A DNA stretch of 64,000 nt from CAZOWW01 sp964583765 (GCA_964583765.1 CAZOWW010000011.1:11074-75073), one strand, 5' to 3'; positions 35,187 to 45,086 are shown, numbered from the stretch's first letter. Notes: generated by a model not told the origin, from the sequence alone. A program made the numbers and translations.

Positions 35187-35597
35187 ATGATCATAATCTG
35201 GGGGTTCCGGAGCTATCTGAAGTTCCTGGGGATCTTCACCGCGGTGTGCCGCCGCTGCGGCAATCCGGCCGCGCACCGGGCCCAGCAGCTCGTCCGCAAG
35301 TTCACGTTCTTCTGGGTTCCGCTCTTCCCGGTCAAGAAGCAGGTCGTCGTGACCTGCACCTTCTGCGGGCTGCAGGTGGGCGTGCCGCGCAAGGACGAGG
35401 CGGCCTTCCTTGAGGCTCTTCGGGGCACGCCGGCCCCCGGGGCTCAGCCCGTACCGCCGGTGACCGCGCAGGATCCGCTGCCGTCACCGGCCCCGATGGC
35501 CGCGCCGCACGCGGCAGGAATCCTCGGGGCCGAGTCCGCCCAGGATGCGGCTCCCACCGTCCCGGAGCCGGGCTTCGTCCCGCCTCACCTGCAGTAG
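35187..35597 (+). CDS. Zinc-ribbon protein with Pro/Ala-rich tail
   Basis: 136 residues. MIIIWGFRSYLKFLGIF leads into CRRCGNPAAHR and then CTFCGLQVGV, a two-knuckle CxxC zinc ribbon (zinc_ribbon_15 type) with FTFFWVPLFPVKKQ between. The last ~60 residues are Pro/Ala-rich. Function unknown. ATG at 35187 follows GGGG. Same strand as GT87, 91 bp downstream. Confidence 0.75.
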   Translation: MIIIWGFRSYLKFLGIFTAVCRRCGNPAAHRAQQLVRKFTFFWVPLFPVKKQVVVTCTFCGLQVGVPRKDEAAFLEALRGTPAPGAQPVPPVTAQDPLPSPAPMAAPHAAGILGAESAQDAAPTVPEPGFVPPHLQ

Positions 35598-35784
35598 CCG
35601 TCCCACCCGCCCGAACGGTCTCGCCTGCAGGAACCGTCTCTGCGGTCGCGTCGTCGCGTCAGTGGGTGTTTCTGCCCCTCCGCGACGGCGTGCACCGTGG
35701 CCGTCCGCGGCAATTCCGCTCGCTGCCCCGTGGCCGCTCCGGTAACCCGTCCGTGGACCTCCTGGCAGCGGATCACCTCACCGC

Positions 35785-35844
35785 GGACCGTGCGTCCGTG
35801 GACCACCTCGCCGAGGACCGTGCGTCCGTGGACCACACTCCCGC
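35785..35844. repeat. Two tandem 30-bp units between convergent genes
   Basis: GGACCGTGCGTCCGTGGACC begins both units (35785, 35815). Each contains a GTCC/GGAC inverted pair. Lies between the zinc-ribbon and XRE-cupin stops. Confidence 0.8.
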
Positions 35845-35852
35845 CGCATGGT

Positions 35853-36563
35853 TCACGCCTGCGCGGAACCGCCGAAGGCAGTGATCGACAGGAAGCGGAT
35901 GGGCAGTTCGAGGAGCTCGACCGGCCCGTGCGGGCCCTCGCCGTCGAACTGGAGCGAGTCACCGGGGCGCATCTCGTAGCGGGCCTTGCCGTGTCCGTAG
36001 ACCATGGCGCCCTCGAGCAGGTACAGGAACTCGGTGCCGGAGTGCTGGAAGAGCGGGAACACCTCGCTGGCCTCGGTGAGCGTGACCAGCAGCGGCTCCA
36101 GCCGCTTGTGCTCCCCACGCAGCGAACCCAACACCTGGTAGAGGTGCCCCACATTGCTGCCCCGGCGGATGATCTGCGCCCCGTGGCCCGCCGGCACGAA
36201 GACGGCCTCGCGCTCGGCGTCCAGGCCGCGGAACAGCGCGGTCACCGGCACCTGCAGGGCCTCGGCGAGGCGGGACAGCGTGGACAGACTGCACGAGGTC
36301 TGCGCGTTCTCGATCTTCGACAGCATCGCCTTGGACAGGCCGGTACGCCGCCCCAGCTCGGTCAGCGAGATGGCCTTCGCCGAACGGAACTCGCGCACCC
36401 GCATCGCGATCACCTGCTCGATCCGTCCGCCGGTTGGCTCCTCGCCGTGACCGCCGGTTGGTTCCTCGCTCCGGCCACTGGGTGGCTCCTCGCCGGGATT
36501 GCCGGCGGGGCCTCGCTCGGAGCGCGGATGTGGACAGGACGAATCGACGGGTGCGGACGGCAC
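35853..36563 (-). CDS. XRE-family regulator with C-terminal cupin
   Basis: 236 residues: helix-turn-helix at ~57-105 (MRVREFRSAKAISLTELGRR, LSKAMLSKIENAQ), then a cupin domain (FQHSGTEFLYLLEGAMVYGHG, MRPGDSLQFDGEGPHG) that likely binds a small ligand. The N-terminal ~45 residues carry an EEPTGG repeat from a DNA tandem at 36433-36494. GTG start at 36561-36563 chosen; ATG near 36404 is plausible. Confidence 0.85.
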   Translation of the reverse strand: MPSAPVDSSCPHPRSERGPAGNPGEEPPSGRSEEPTGGHGEEPTGGRIEQVIAMRVREFRSAKAISLTELGRRTGLSKAMLSKIENAQTSCSLSTLSRLAEALQVPVTALFRGLDAEREAVFVPAGHGAQIIRRGSNVGHLYQVLGSLRGEHKRLEPLLVTLTEASEVFPLFQHSGTEFLYLLEGAMVYGHGKARYEMRPGDSLQFDGEGPHGPVELLELPIRFLSITAFGGSAQA

Positions 36564-36618
36564 CAGCCCAGGATAGGTGGCGGTGGATCGAGGCGAGCAC
36601 GCCCGGCACCGGATGAGA

Positions 36619-37401
36619 TCAGTCCGGCGGTCGTTCCCGGGTGACCGGTTCCCCGGTCGCGCGGTCCTCCGCCTTGCCGGTCGCGCGGTCCTCTGGGATC
36701 GGTGTCCCCTCGGGCCGGTCCTGCGGGGACGGCGCTGTGGGCGGGGGAGGGTTGGGCAGCGGTGTGTCGACCTCGCCGATCGGCCTGCGGCCGGGGTTCA
36801 CGCGGGCCGTCGGGGCCGGTCGGGTGCCGGGGAAACGGCGTCCGTCCCTGCGGGGGCGGGCCGGCAGACGAACCCAGACCTGCTTGCCGAGCAGGTGTTC
36901 GACCACGCCCCACTCCAGAGCCACCCGCTCGATCAGGCGGAAGCCGAGGCCGTCCGCCCGCGGCTGCCGCATCGTGGGCAGGCCGTCCGCCACCGACAGC
37001 TGAATCACGTCGTGGTCCACAGCGACGAGTTCAAGGTCGAGATCACCTGCGTGCCCGGCATGTCGTACCGCGTTCGAGACGATCTCGCTGACCACGAGCT
37101 CGCCCATCTCGACCGCCTGTCCGTATCCCCAGGACAGCAGGAGGGTCGAGACCAGCCGGCGTGCCGCGAAGGGCGCCCGGTCGTCGGCGGGCAGGAACGC
37201 CCGCGCCGACCGTCGGCGTTCCATGATCCCGCCGGACGGTCCAGGTGCGGCAGGTTCGTCGGGGGAGGAGACGGCGTCCCGGGACCCGACGTCGTCGGAA
37301 CCGGTCGTGCCGTCCCAGGAGGCGGCACCACCGGCACCGACAGCGCCGTCCACGCAGACGGGCCCCGCCTGGACCGGGCGGCTCCGCGAGCTCACGACCA
37401 T
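36619..37401 (-). CDS. Anti-sigma / serine kinase HATPase (RsbW-like)
   Basis: 260 residues. The HATPase core has N-box ELVVSEIVSNAVRHA, VADGLPTMR (G1-like) and GFRLIERVALEWGV (G2-like). Such proteins hold or phosphorylate STAS partners. N- and C-terminal tails are Pro/Ala-rich. GGAG lies 6 nt before the ATG at 37399-37401. A STAS gene is 287 bp upstream on the same strand; no sigma gene is near. Confidence 0.82.
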   Translation of the reverse strand: MVVSSRSRPVQAGPVCVDGAVGAGGAASWDGTTGSDDVGSRDAVSSPDEPAAPGPSGGIMERRRSARAFLPADDRAPFAARRLVSTLLLSWGYGQAVEMGELVVSEIVSNAVRHAGHAGDLDLELVAVDHDVIQLSVADGLPTMRQPRADGLGFRLIERVALEWGVVEHLLGKQVWVRLPARPRRDGRRFPGTRPAPTARVNPGRRPIGEVDTPLPNPPPPTAPSPQDRPEGTPIPEDRATGKAEDRATGEPVTRERPPD

Positions 37402-37688
37402 GGTCGGCTCCTGAACGGACGGGTCCTCGCCGGGGCGGCGACCTCCGGGCGCGGCGCCCGCTTCAGCAGGAGGGGTGGCCGATTCGGACCTCGTCGATGG
37501 CACCAGGCCCGCCCTTGCTCCGTGACCGAGGCTGACGGCATGACGACCCCCTCGTTCGGGTGTGGCGTGGTTCACAGGGACTCTCGTCCCCATGGTCCAA
37601 CCGACCGAGGCAGTTGTCCTGCCGAGACGACGCCACTGCCGGATCCCGGCCCGGAACCAGGATCAGGAGCGTGGACGCCGGCCCGGAC

Positions 37689-38135
37689 TCAGCGCCGCGG
37701 ACCCCGCGTCGGTGCCAGCGGGAGGACCCGGTCCATGCCGACGAGGGCGAGGGTGCGGGAGACGACCGTGTCGTCGCCGATCGCGAACTGCACATGTACG
37801 TCGAGCTCGGTCACCGCGCGATTGAGTCGCTGCACCACCGCGAGGCCCGCGCTGTCGATGAAGGAGAGGCCGGACAGGTCGATGACCGTGGAGGTGCTGC
37901 GCCGGGCGGCCTGGAGGACCTGCCGGTAGACGTCCTCCCCGTTCGACAGGTCGAGCTCGCCGGTCAGGGTGGCCCAGCAGCGGTCCGGGTCGTGCCGGAT
38001 CTCCACTCGCACGGGCGCCCCGCCGGGGCCGCCGAGGTCCGACGAGGAGGCCGAGCCCGAAGAAGCCGAGCCCGCCGAGGGATCCATCAGGATCGCCTCG
38101 TGCGGCGGGTCCTGCGGAACGTCGTCCACCTGCAT
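37689..38135 (-). CDS. STAS-domain anti-anti-sigma factor
   Basis: 148 residues: an N-terminal ~45 low-complexity tail, then a STAS domain (ATLTGELDLSNGEDVYRQVL) with the switch serine in LSFIDSAGLAVVQRL. Kinase partners phosphorylate that Ser to switch binding. Start uncertain: ATG 38135 or 38087. Pairs with the HATPase gene downstream. Confidence 0.8.
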   Translation of the reverse strand: MQVDDVPQDPPHEAILMDPSAGSASSGSASSSDLGGPGGAPVRVEIRHDPDRCWATLTGELDLSNGEDVYRQVLQAARRSTSTVIDLSGLSFIDSAGLAVVQRLNRAVTELDVHVQFAIGDDTVVSRTLALVGMDRVLPLAPTRGPRR

Positions 38136-38251
38136 GCGCACCTGCTTCGACGGTTCGGGTGTTCCCAGCCGGTCACCGCTCCGGGTCACCCGTGGGCGAC
38201 TCCGGGTGGTTCGAGTCTGCTGTTCTGCCGTGGCCGCTGCAACTCCCTGGC

Positions 38252-38289
38252 GTGGCGCCTTCACCCCGGTGTGGCGCCCTCGCCCCGGT
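38252..38289. repeat. Two tandem 19-bp units
   Basis: GTGGCGCC(T/C)TC(A/G)CCCCGGT twice, between the STAS start and the stop of the upstream membrane protein gene. Confidence 0.7.
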
Positions 38290-38312
38290 CCGGCCGGTCA
38301 CCCCGACCTTCC

Positions 38313-40364
38313 TCACACGGCCGCTATGGCCGCGCATTCGAGGATCAGCAGAGCCATGAGCGGCCACAGTAGGCCGGGTCGCTGCCGGGTGGGCCCTGGG
38401 GGTGGGGCGAGGGAGGACCGCTCGCGCAACCGCATCATCAGAGCCGCCAACTGCTCGGGGTCACGACCGTGGGTGCGCAGCAACGGGGGCAGATCGACCG
38501 TCTCCAGCTCCAGCAGAACGTCCGGCTCCCAGGCCAGCACCAGATGTTCACCCAGTATGCGGACCCCGTGGAGCCGTCCCCACGGGACGTTGTGGATCAT
38601 CGCCCCGGTGTTGACCCGGAGCCGGTCGCGGTCCAGGGTCACCGCGAATGCGGCCCGGTGCGATCCCGCGGTCAGGAGCTGGCTGAACACGAGGAAGACG
38701 GGGAGGCGCGACCACCAGGTCCGGGCCAGCCAGAACTCGGCGAGGGGCGCGACGACCAGGGCGAGCAGGATCATGGCGCCGCCCAGGACGCGGGAGAGGG
38801 GCACCGCCCTGACCGTGAGCGGGAGCGGTGGCTCGACCATCAACCGGTCGGCCGGTACGGGGACGCCGGGGAGTTCGCCTCGCGCGACCTGATCCTCGAG
38901 GTCGTCGTCATCCTCGGGCGAAGGCCTGATCCCGGTGTGTTCCCGCAGCCACACCAGCGCGGCATTCCGCGAAGGTGGCGGGCGCAACGGTCCGGCCGGG
39001 AGCAGGATCGCGTCCTGGGTGAGGAGCGCAGCCCAACCGCCGTACCGGAGGTCACCGATGAGCACCGCGTCCTCGGCCAGGTCCTGGTCGGGCCCGAGCG
39101 GCTCGTCGTCCGCGGTCTCCTCCCCTCGCCAGGCGCGGCCGAAGGAGGCCTGGTCCTCGGACGACCACCCGTCCGGATCGGACTCCTCGGGCTCGGATTC
39201 GGGTGCGGGCCGTTGGCCACGCGGCTCCGCGAGGAACACCGCCATCCGGGCGAGGGGGACCGGTTCCGTACTGTCGGTCCGGTCGCGACCGGTGCCGATG
39301 CGTGGCCCCTGCTCGACCGGGAGAAGGAGCGCCCGCCCGCTGCGATCCGGGGCCACCCGGACGGCGCAGGCCGGATGTGTCCCGGTGCACAGCCGCCGTC
39401 GGGCCTGGCGTCCCCCGAGTTCGCTCCCGGCGAGGACGAGGGCTACCAGCAGGGAGCCGTAGGTGAGCGTGAGCCAGTAGGTGACGTCGTCCGGTTCCGC
39501 CACCAGCCGCATCCATCCGGCCGAGGCGGGGTCCACCCGAACCGGAACCTGCGCGCGCAGGCGGTAGGGGCCCAGGTCCTGGACGTCGAGCGCGTGTTCC
39601 CGGGCAGGCAGGCCGGGAGCGGGCTCGGTCCGTACCCGGATGCGGTCGTTCCCGGGGTCTCTCGCGACGACCTGTGCCTGCACCACCACCGCACGCCGGA
39701 GATGGGCGTCCTCGGTCGACGTCACGTGCTGGTAGACGACGGCCGAGGCCGCGGCCAGAAGGAGCAGCGCCCCGATGCCCGCGGCCGCACGTGGGCTCAC
39801 GGCCGAGGTGGCCTCGTCCCGGTGAACACGGTCCCGTTGAACACGGTCCCGTTGAACACGGTCCCGGTGGGCAGGGTCCCGGTGGTCCCGGTGGGCGGGG
39901 CCGCCGCGGGGATGCTCGCGCCGCACCCGCTCGAGGCCCGTGGTCCCATCGCCGGTGATCTCGCGTGCCACCGCGTGCTGCTGCTGAACGGCGAGGAGCA
40001 TCCAGGCCGCGACGAGCACGCAGGCGCTCCCGTGCGTGCCGAACGCGAGCCGGGCCGTCGCATCGGGGTCGAACCGCAGGTCGGCGCCCGCGAACACGGC
40101 CCCGGCCGCACAGCCGAGCAGCGGCTTCCACCACAGGAGCAGCGGTGTGGCGAAGGCGAACGTCCCCCAGAAGGCGAATCCCTGGTCGGGCCCGCACACC
40201 GACGGGTCCGCGGCCGAGCACGTCGTGCCGTCACTGCTCACGGCGACGGCGAGGGTGGCCACCCAACCCCCGGTGAGCAGACCCCGGGGCACCCAGCCCG
40301 GAACCCCCGCCGCCCGCCATCGCCGGGCCAGGGACGGGGTCAGACCCGAAACCTCAGGCAGCAC
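38313..40364 (-). CDS. Large multi-helix membrane protein, unknown family
   Basis: 683 residues. Two or three helices near the N-terminus, a charged loop with HRDRVQRDRVQ repeats (DNA 39827-39870), a helix near 200 (GIGALLLLAAASAVVYQHV), another near 310, a long soluble acidic region (~370-530), then two helices and a C-terminal soluble segment before a last helix. No family recognised. A Gly-Ala-rich bias and a late soluble PH-like stretch (FAVTLDRDRLRVNTGAMI, VPWGRLHGVRIL) are visible. I infer no function. Confidence 0.6.
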   Translation of the reverse strand: MLPEVSGLTPSLARRWRAAGVPGWVPRGLLTGGWVATLAVAVSSDGTTCSAADPSVCGPDQGFAFWGTFAFATPLLLWWKPLLGCAAGAVFAGADLRFDPDATARLAFGTHGSACVLVAAWMLLAVQQQHAVAREITGDGTTGLERVRREHPRGGPAHRDHRDPAHRDRVQRDRVQRDRVHRDEATSAVSPRAAAGIGALLLLAAASAVVYQHVTSTEDAHLRRAVVVQAQVVARDPGNDRIRVRTEPAPGLPAREHALDVQDLGPYRLRAQVPVRVDPASAGWMRLVAEPDDVTYWLTLTYGSLLVALVLAGSELGGRQARRRLCTGTHPACAVRVAPDRSGRALLLPVEQGPRIGTGRDRTDSTEPVPLARMAVFLAEPRGQRPAPESEPEESDPDGWSSEDQASFGRAWRGEETADDEPLGPDQDLAEDAVLIGDLRYGGWAALLTQDAILLPAGPLRPPPSRNAALVWLREHTGIRPSPEDDDDLEDQVARGELPGVPVPADRLMVEPPLPLTVRAVPLSRVLGGAMILLALVVAPLAEFWLARTWWSRLPVFLVFSQLLTAGSHRAAFAVTLDRDRLRVNTGAMIHNVPWGRLHGVRILGEHLVLAWEPDVLLELETVDLPPLLRTHGRDPEQLAALMMRLRERSSLAPPPGPTRQRPGLLWPLMALLILECAAIAAV

Positions 40365-40517
40365 GTCTTCCTCCCCCGTCGGACGAGGGCACCATCATCC
40401 GCGCGCCGGGGCACGATGGATCACGATGGCGGAACCGGCAGGTCGTGATGTCCGACACGTGCCGTCCGAGGGGTCCGGTGCGGTCGCGGTCCGGGTGCCG
40501 AAGGAGGCTGCAATCCT

Positions 40518-40547
40518 CGGGTCCGGGCTCCGGCGAGCCCGGACCCG
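40518..40547 (-). terminator. Perfect 13-bp hairpin, probable terminator of the GH3 operon
   Basis: CGGGTCCGGGCTC (40518-40530) pairs exactly with 40535-40547 around a CGGC loop, 205 bp downstream of the GH3 stop. The rest of gap 40365-40751 shows nothing gene-like. Confidence 0.75.
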
Positions 40548-40751
40548 CGTCCCCTCCATCCGAAGGACCCCTTGTCCGGTCAGGGGATCGACGTTCGTGC
40601 GGCGGACCACCGTTCGTTCGGGACGACCGTCCCTTCGCGACGGCCCGAACCGGCGGGACTCCGAAGGTGGAGACCCTCCGGCCTGGGGAGCGGTGGCCGG
40701 GGCCTGTGCCTGACCCCGACCACCGCAGGCGCCGCCGGTGGACCGGTCCGG

Positions 40752-43217
40752 TCAGTCCACCGCGGCAGGTGTGAGGAGCACCCGCTCGTGTCCGACGATG
40801 CGTGCGGGGCCGACGAGGGCGAGCGAGGCGGTGAGCGGGGTGTCGGCGCTGGAGCCGCCGACCCCGACCTCGACCGTGCCCGGCTCGACGACCCGGCGCA
40901 GGTCCGTGCCGGTGAACGAGAACCGGTCGGCGTGCACCGTGAACCGCACCCGCCGGGAGGCCCCGGCCGGCAGGCCCACGCGCAGGAACCCGGCCAGCTC
41001 GCGTACCGGACGGGTCACGGAGCCGACGACGTCGTGCACGTAGAGCTGCACGACCTCGGCGCCGTCGATCGGTCCGGTGTTGGTCACCGTGGCCGAGATC
41101 TCCACGGTGCCGTCCGTGGGGATCTCACTCGCGCTCAGGGACAGGTCCGAGTACTCGAACGTCGTGTACGAGAGCCCGAAGCCGAACGGGTACAGCGGCG
41201 ACGGGTCGATGGAGCTCGCCGACGTCGGGCCCCCGAGCGGGGGGTGCAGGTAGGTGGTGGGCTGGGAAGCGGGGTCCTTCGGCACCTGCACGGGCAGCCG
41301 GCCGGAGGGGTTCACCCGCCCGCTCAGGACCCCGGTCACGGCCTGGGCGCCGAGTTGTCCGGGCATGAAGGCCTGCACGATCGCGGCGGCTCGCCCGGCG
41401 AAGGCCCCCAGGGCGTACGGACGGCCGGAGAGCACCACGAGGACCACCGGGACGCCGGTGGCGAGCAGTGCCTCGATCAGGTCGTGCTGGAGTCCGGGCA
41501 GCTTCAGATCGGCCGCGTCGCAGCCCTCGCCCGAGGTGCCCCGGCCGAAGAGACCGGACTGGTCCCCGACCGCGACGAGACACACCTGAGCGGCGCGGGC
41601 CGCAGCGACCGCCTCGGCGATGCCGGACGGGTCGTCGTCCTGCACCGGGACCCCGACCGCGTGGCTCACCGTGGCCCCCGGCCACTCGCCCCGCACCGCG
41701 TCCAGCAGGTTGGGCATGTTCACGCCGAGCGGGACCTCGGGGTACTGCGATCCGACGTGACTGGGGAACGCGTAGCAGCCCATGAGCGAGAGCAGTTCCG
41801 TGGCGCAGGGTCCGACCACGGCCACCGAGTCCGGGGCCGGCAGCGGCAGGAGCCCGGTCGGGTTGTCGAGCAGCACCACGGATCGCTCGGCGAGCCGGGC
41901 GGCGAGCTCCCGGTGCTCGGGCGGGTCGAGGTCGATCGGGCTGCTCAGCTGGGGCACCGCGGTCCAGTCGGCGTCCAGCAGGCCCAGCACGCACTTCTGG
42001 CGCAGCACCCGCTCCAGGGCCCGGTCCACCAGCGCCTCGTCCACGACCCCCTCGCGCACCAGCCGCAACAGGGGTTCGCCGTAGCAGTTGACGCTCGGCA
42101 GTTCGACGTCCACGCCGGCGGCCAGCGCCATGGCGGCGGCGGTTCCGGGGGAGTCCGCGACATGGTGGGCCGTCTCCAGGAACGACACCCCGAAGTAGTC
42201 CGCCACCACCGTGCCCGTGAAGCCCCACTGCTCGCGCAGCAGGTCGGTGAGCAGCGCGTGGTCGGCGGCCGGGGGCACGCCGTCCACCTCCGCGTAGGAG
42301 TGCATCACCGAGCGCGCCCCGCCCAGACGCAGGGCCATCTCGAACGGCACCAGCACGAGGTCGGCGAACTCCCGGGGACCCATGGGCACGGGGGCGTGGT
42401 TGCGGGCGCCCCGCGAGCCCGAGTACCCGGCGAAGTGCTTGAGCGTGGCCACGATCCCGGCGGATTCCAGGCCGCGGACGTAGGCGGATCCCATGATCCC
42501 GACGAGGTAGGGGTCCTCGCCGAGGGTCTCCTCCGTGCGGCCCCAGCGGGGGTCGCGGCAGACGTCGAGCACCGGCGCCAGGCCCTGGTGGATGCCGACC
42601 TCGTGCATGCTCGTGCCGATCGCGGTGGCCATGGCGAGCACGGTGTTCGGGTCGAAGGAGGCCGCCCAGGCCAGGGGGATCGGGAAGACGGTGGCCTTCC
42701 ACGCGGTGAACCCGGACAGGCACTCCTCGTGGGCCACCGCCGGGATGCGCAGGCGGCACCGGTCGAGCAGATCCTGCTGGAGCTCGGCGAGCTGTCGCAC
42801 ACCCTCGGCCGGCTCCAGGGGGAAGGTGCCGAAGATCCGGGTGAGCTGCCCCAGGCCGTTGCGCAGGAGCACGTCCCGCGGGGGCAGCGTCCCGGTGAAC
42901 GAGTGCTGGTCCGGCGCGACGTCCAGACCGGCGTCCGGCATCCCCACCCAGGCCCCGACCAACTGGGCCAGCTTCTCCTCGACCGTCATCACGGACATCA
43001 GCTCGGCCACTCGCTCGGCCACGGGTAATGTCGGATCGGTCCACCGGGCACGGGCCTGCTCGAGTTGGCCGTCCGTGCCGGAACGGCCGTTCACGGTCGT
43101 GGGTTCGAGCGTCGTCGAGTTGTCGAGCACGGTGAACATCTCCCGCGGCTGGGACCGGCGCAGGCCGGTCGGGGCGGACGGTGGCGTGGAGGGGTGGGGA
43201 GAGCCGGGGGAGGTCAT
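40752..43217 (-). CDS. GH3 beta-glucosidase / beta-xylosidase
   Basis: 821 residues, a full GH3 set. (alpha/beta)8 barrel with DPRWGRTEETLGEDPYLVG and KHFAGYSGSRGARNHAP; nucleophile Asp in VVADYFGV near 340; alpha/beta sandwich with GRPYALGAF; and a fibronectin III-like tail (VTNTGPIDGAEVVQLYV). No signal peptide, so it probably hydrolyses imported oligosaccharides. ATG at 43215-43217 overlaps the permease stop (ATGA). Downstream end of a sugar-import operon under LacI control. Confidence 0.93.
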   Translation of the reverse strand: MTSPGSPHPSTPPSAPTGLRRSQPREMFTVLDNSTTLEPTTVNGRSGTDGQLEQARARWTDPTLPVAERVAELMSVMTVEEKLAQLVGAWVGMPDAGLDVAPDQHSFTGTLPPRDVLLRNGLGQLTRIFGTFPLEPAEGVRQLAELQQDLLDRCRLRIPAVAHEECLSGFTAWKATVFPIPLAWAASFDPNTVLAMATAIGTSMHEVGIHQGLAPVLDVCRDPRWGRTEETLGEDPYLVGIMGSAYVRGLESAGIVATLKHFAGYSGSRGARNHAPVPMGPREFADLVLVPFEMALRLGGARSVMHSYAEVDGVPPAADHALLTDLLREQWGFTGTVVADYFGVSFLETAHHVADSPGTAAAMALAAGVDVELPSVNCYGEPLLRLVREGVVDEALVDRALERVLRQKCVLGLLDADWTAVPQLSSPIDLDPPEHRELAARLAERSVVLLDNPTGLLPLPAPDSVAVVGPCATELLSLMGCYAFPSHVGSQYPEVPLGVNMPNLLDAVRGEWPGATVSHAVGVPVQDDDPSGIAEAVAAARAAQVCLVAVGDQSGLFGRGTSGEGCDAADLKLPGLQHDLIEALLATGVPVVLVVLSGRPYALGAFAGRAAAIVQAFMPGQLGAQAVTGVLSGRVNPSGRLPVQVPKDPASQPTTYLHPPLGGPTSASSIDPSPLYPFGFGLSYTTFEYSDLSLSASEIPTDGTVEISATVTNTGPIDGAEVVQLYVHDVVGSVTRPVRELAGFLRVGLPAGASRRVRFTVHADRFSFTGTDLRRVVEPGTVEVGVGGSSADTPLTASLALVGPARIVGHERVLLTPAAVD

Positions 43218-44101
43218 CCCTTCACGGCTCCGGTGAGGCCGCCGACGATGCGACGCTCCGCAAGGACGAAGAACAGGAGCGCGGGCAGCATCGAGAGCGA
43301 CGTGAAAGCGAGGATCCGGGCCGTGTCCTGCGTGTACTGGGTCTGGAAGGTCGCGGTACCCAGCGGCAGGGTGTACCCCTTCTCATTGCTGATCACGAGC
43401 AGAGGAAGGAGGAACGCGTTCCAGCTCGTCACGAACGAGATCACGGAGACCGTCGTCAGGGCGGGCTTGGACAGGGGCAGGAGGATCCGGGAGAAGAACC
43501 GCCACCGGTTGCAGCCGTCGAGCGCAGCGGCGTCCTCGAGGTCGGCCGGGATGGCGCGCATGAACGGGCGCAGGATGACGATGGTGAGCGGGATTCCGAA
43601 GGCGGCCTCGGGCAGGGCCACCCCGAACGGTGTGTCCAGCAGGTGAAGATCCCGCAGCATCAGGTACAGCGGCAGGATCGCGACGCCCACGGGGAACAGC
43701 AGGCCCACGGTGAACAGGGTGTAGATCGCCTCACGCCCGCGGAAGGAGTACCGGGACAGCGCGAACGCGGCGAGTGAACCGACCCCCACGACGACGACCG
43801 TGGCCATCACCGCGATGAGCAGGCTGTTGAACACCTGCCGGGGGAAGCCGCTGGAGGTGAGCACCGAGGTGTAGTTGGAGAACCGCCAGGGGTGCGGCAG
43901 GCCGATCGGGTTCTCCGACAGCTGTGCGGTGGAGCGGAAGCCGCTGATCACCACGTAGGCCAGAGGCGCCAGGTTGAGTCCGGCCACCGCCAGGACGATC
44001 ACCAGGATCAGGGGGGAACTCCACCGGATCCGCCGTCTCGACGTGCGCCGGGGGGGCGTGGCCGCTGTCTCGGTCGTGGCCGGGGTCTCGGTCATGGCCA
44101 T
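43214..44101 (-). CDS. Sugar ABC permease, MalG type
   Basis: 295 residues and six helices. The EAA loop EDAAALDGCNRWRFFSRILLP contacts the ATPase. Imports oligosaccharide with the partner permease and binding protein. No ATPase gene is in this operon, so a shared MsiK-like ATPase is likely, as in Streptomyces. Confidence 0.93.
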   Translation of the reverse strand: MAMTETPATTETAATPPRRTSRRRIRWSSPLILVIVLAVAGLNLAPLAYVVISGFRSTAQLSENPIGLPHPWRFSNYTSVLTSSGFPRQVFNSLLIAVMATVVVVGVGSLAAFALSRYSFRGREAIYTLFTVGLLFPVGVAILPLYLMLRDLHLLDTPFGVALPEAAFGIPLTIVILRPFMRAIPADLEDAAALDGCNRWRFFSRILLPLSKPALTTVSVISFVTSWNAFLLPLLVISNEKGYTLPLGTATFQTQYTQDTARILAFTSLSMLPALLFFVLAERRIVGGLTGAVKG

Positions 44102-44105
44102 CTCC

Positions 44106-45086
44106 TCACCCCACCATCCGGGTCAGGGCGCCCTCGGTGTCGCGGCGCAGGACGAATCGCTGGTAGGTCAGGGCCACCACGAACGAGATGATGAAGAGGA
44201 TCACCGCGACCGCGCTGCCGTAACCGAATGCGTAGCGGCCGAATCCTCGACTGATGAGGTAGGTGACCATCGTGTTCGAGGCATTGCCGGGGCCCCCACC
44301 GGTCATGATCCAGATCAGGTCGAAGACCTGCAGGGATCCGATGATCGACAGGAAGGCCCAGATCCGGATCGTGGGACCGAGCAACGGGACCGTGACGTGA
44401 CGGACGACCTTGAATCCCGAGGCGCCGTCGATCGCCGCCGCCTCGGTGAGCTCCTGCGGGATGCCCTGGAGACCGGCGAGGAAGAGCACGATGCCGAAGC
44501 CCAGGTACTTCCAGGTCAGGACGACGAGCATGGTGTAGAGCACGAGATGCTTGTCGGCCAGCCAGAGCTGGACGAGGTGGCCCAGACCGACCGCCGAGAA
44601 CGCGTGGTCCACCAGGCCGTCGGGCTGCAGCATGAGCAACCAGATCACCGCGGTGATGACCTCGGAGAGCACGTAGGGGGCGAACAGCACCAGCCGCAGC
44701 ACCGCCCGGCCCCGCATCCGCCGGTTGAGCAGGAGCGAGAGCCCGAGGGTGAGCGGGAACTGCACCGCGAGCGAGAGGACCACGATGAGCGCGTTGTGCC
44801 AGATCGCGTTCTGGAACACGTCGTCGTTGAGCGCTCGCCGGTAGTTGTCCAGGTTCACGAAGTTGTTGAGCGGGCCGAGGCCGCTCCACTTGTAGAAGCT
44901 GTAGTACGCGGCGAGCACGATCGGGACCAGGACGAAGAGCAGGTAGACGATCAGGGCCGGAGCGAGGAAGGCGGAGATCTCCAGCCCGCGGCCCCATCGG
45001 AAGCGGGAGGGGCGGCCCCCCTCCCGCGCGTCCTGGGTGGACGCGCGGGAGGAGAACCACACCTTCCGAACAGTGGGAGTCGTCAT
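44106..45086 (-). CDS. Sugar ABC permease, MalF type
   Basis: 326 residues, six helices (EISAFLAPALIVYLLFVLVP, IVVLSLAVQFPLTLGLSLLL). EAA loop: ELTEAAAIDGASGFKVVRHV. Four bases separate its stop from the MalG-type start; its ATG overlaps the binding-protein stop by 4 nt. Forms the membrane channel with the MalG-type protein. Confidence 0.93.
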   Translation of the reverse strand: MTTPTVRKVWFSSRASTQDAREGGRPSRFRWGRGLEISAFLAPALIVYLLFVLVPIVLAAYYSFYKWSGLGPLNNFVNLDNYRRALNDDVFQNAIWHNALIVVLSLAVQFPLTLGLSLLLNRRMRGRAVLRLVLFAPYVLSEVITAVIWLLMLQPDGLVDHAFSAVGLGHLVQLWLADKHLVLYTMLVVLTWKYLGFGIVLFLAGLQGIPQELTEAAAIDGASGFKVVRHVTVPLLGPTIRIWAFLSIIGSLQVFDLIWIMTGGGPGNASNTMVTYLISRGFGRYAFGYGSAVAVILFIISFVVALTYQRFVLRRDTEGALTRMVG

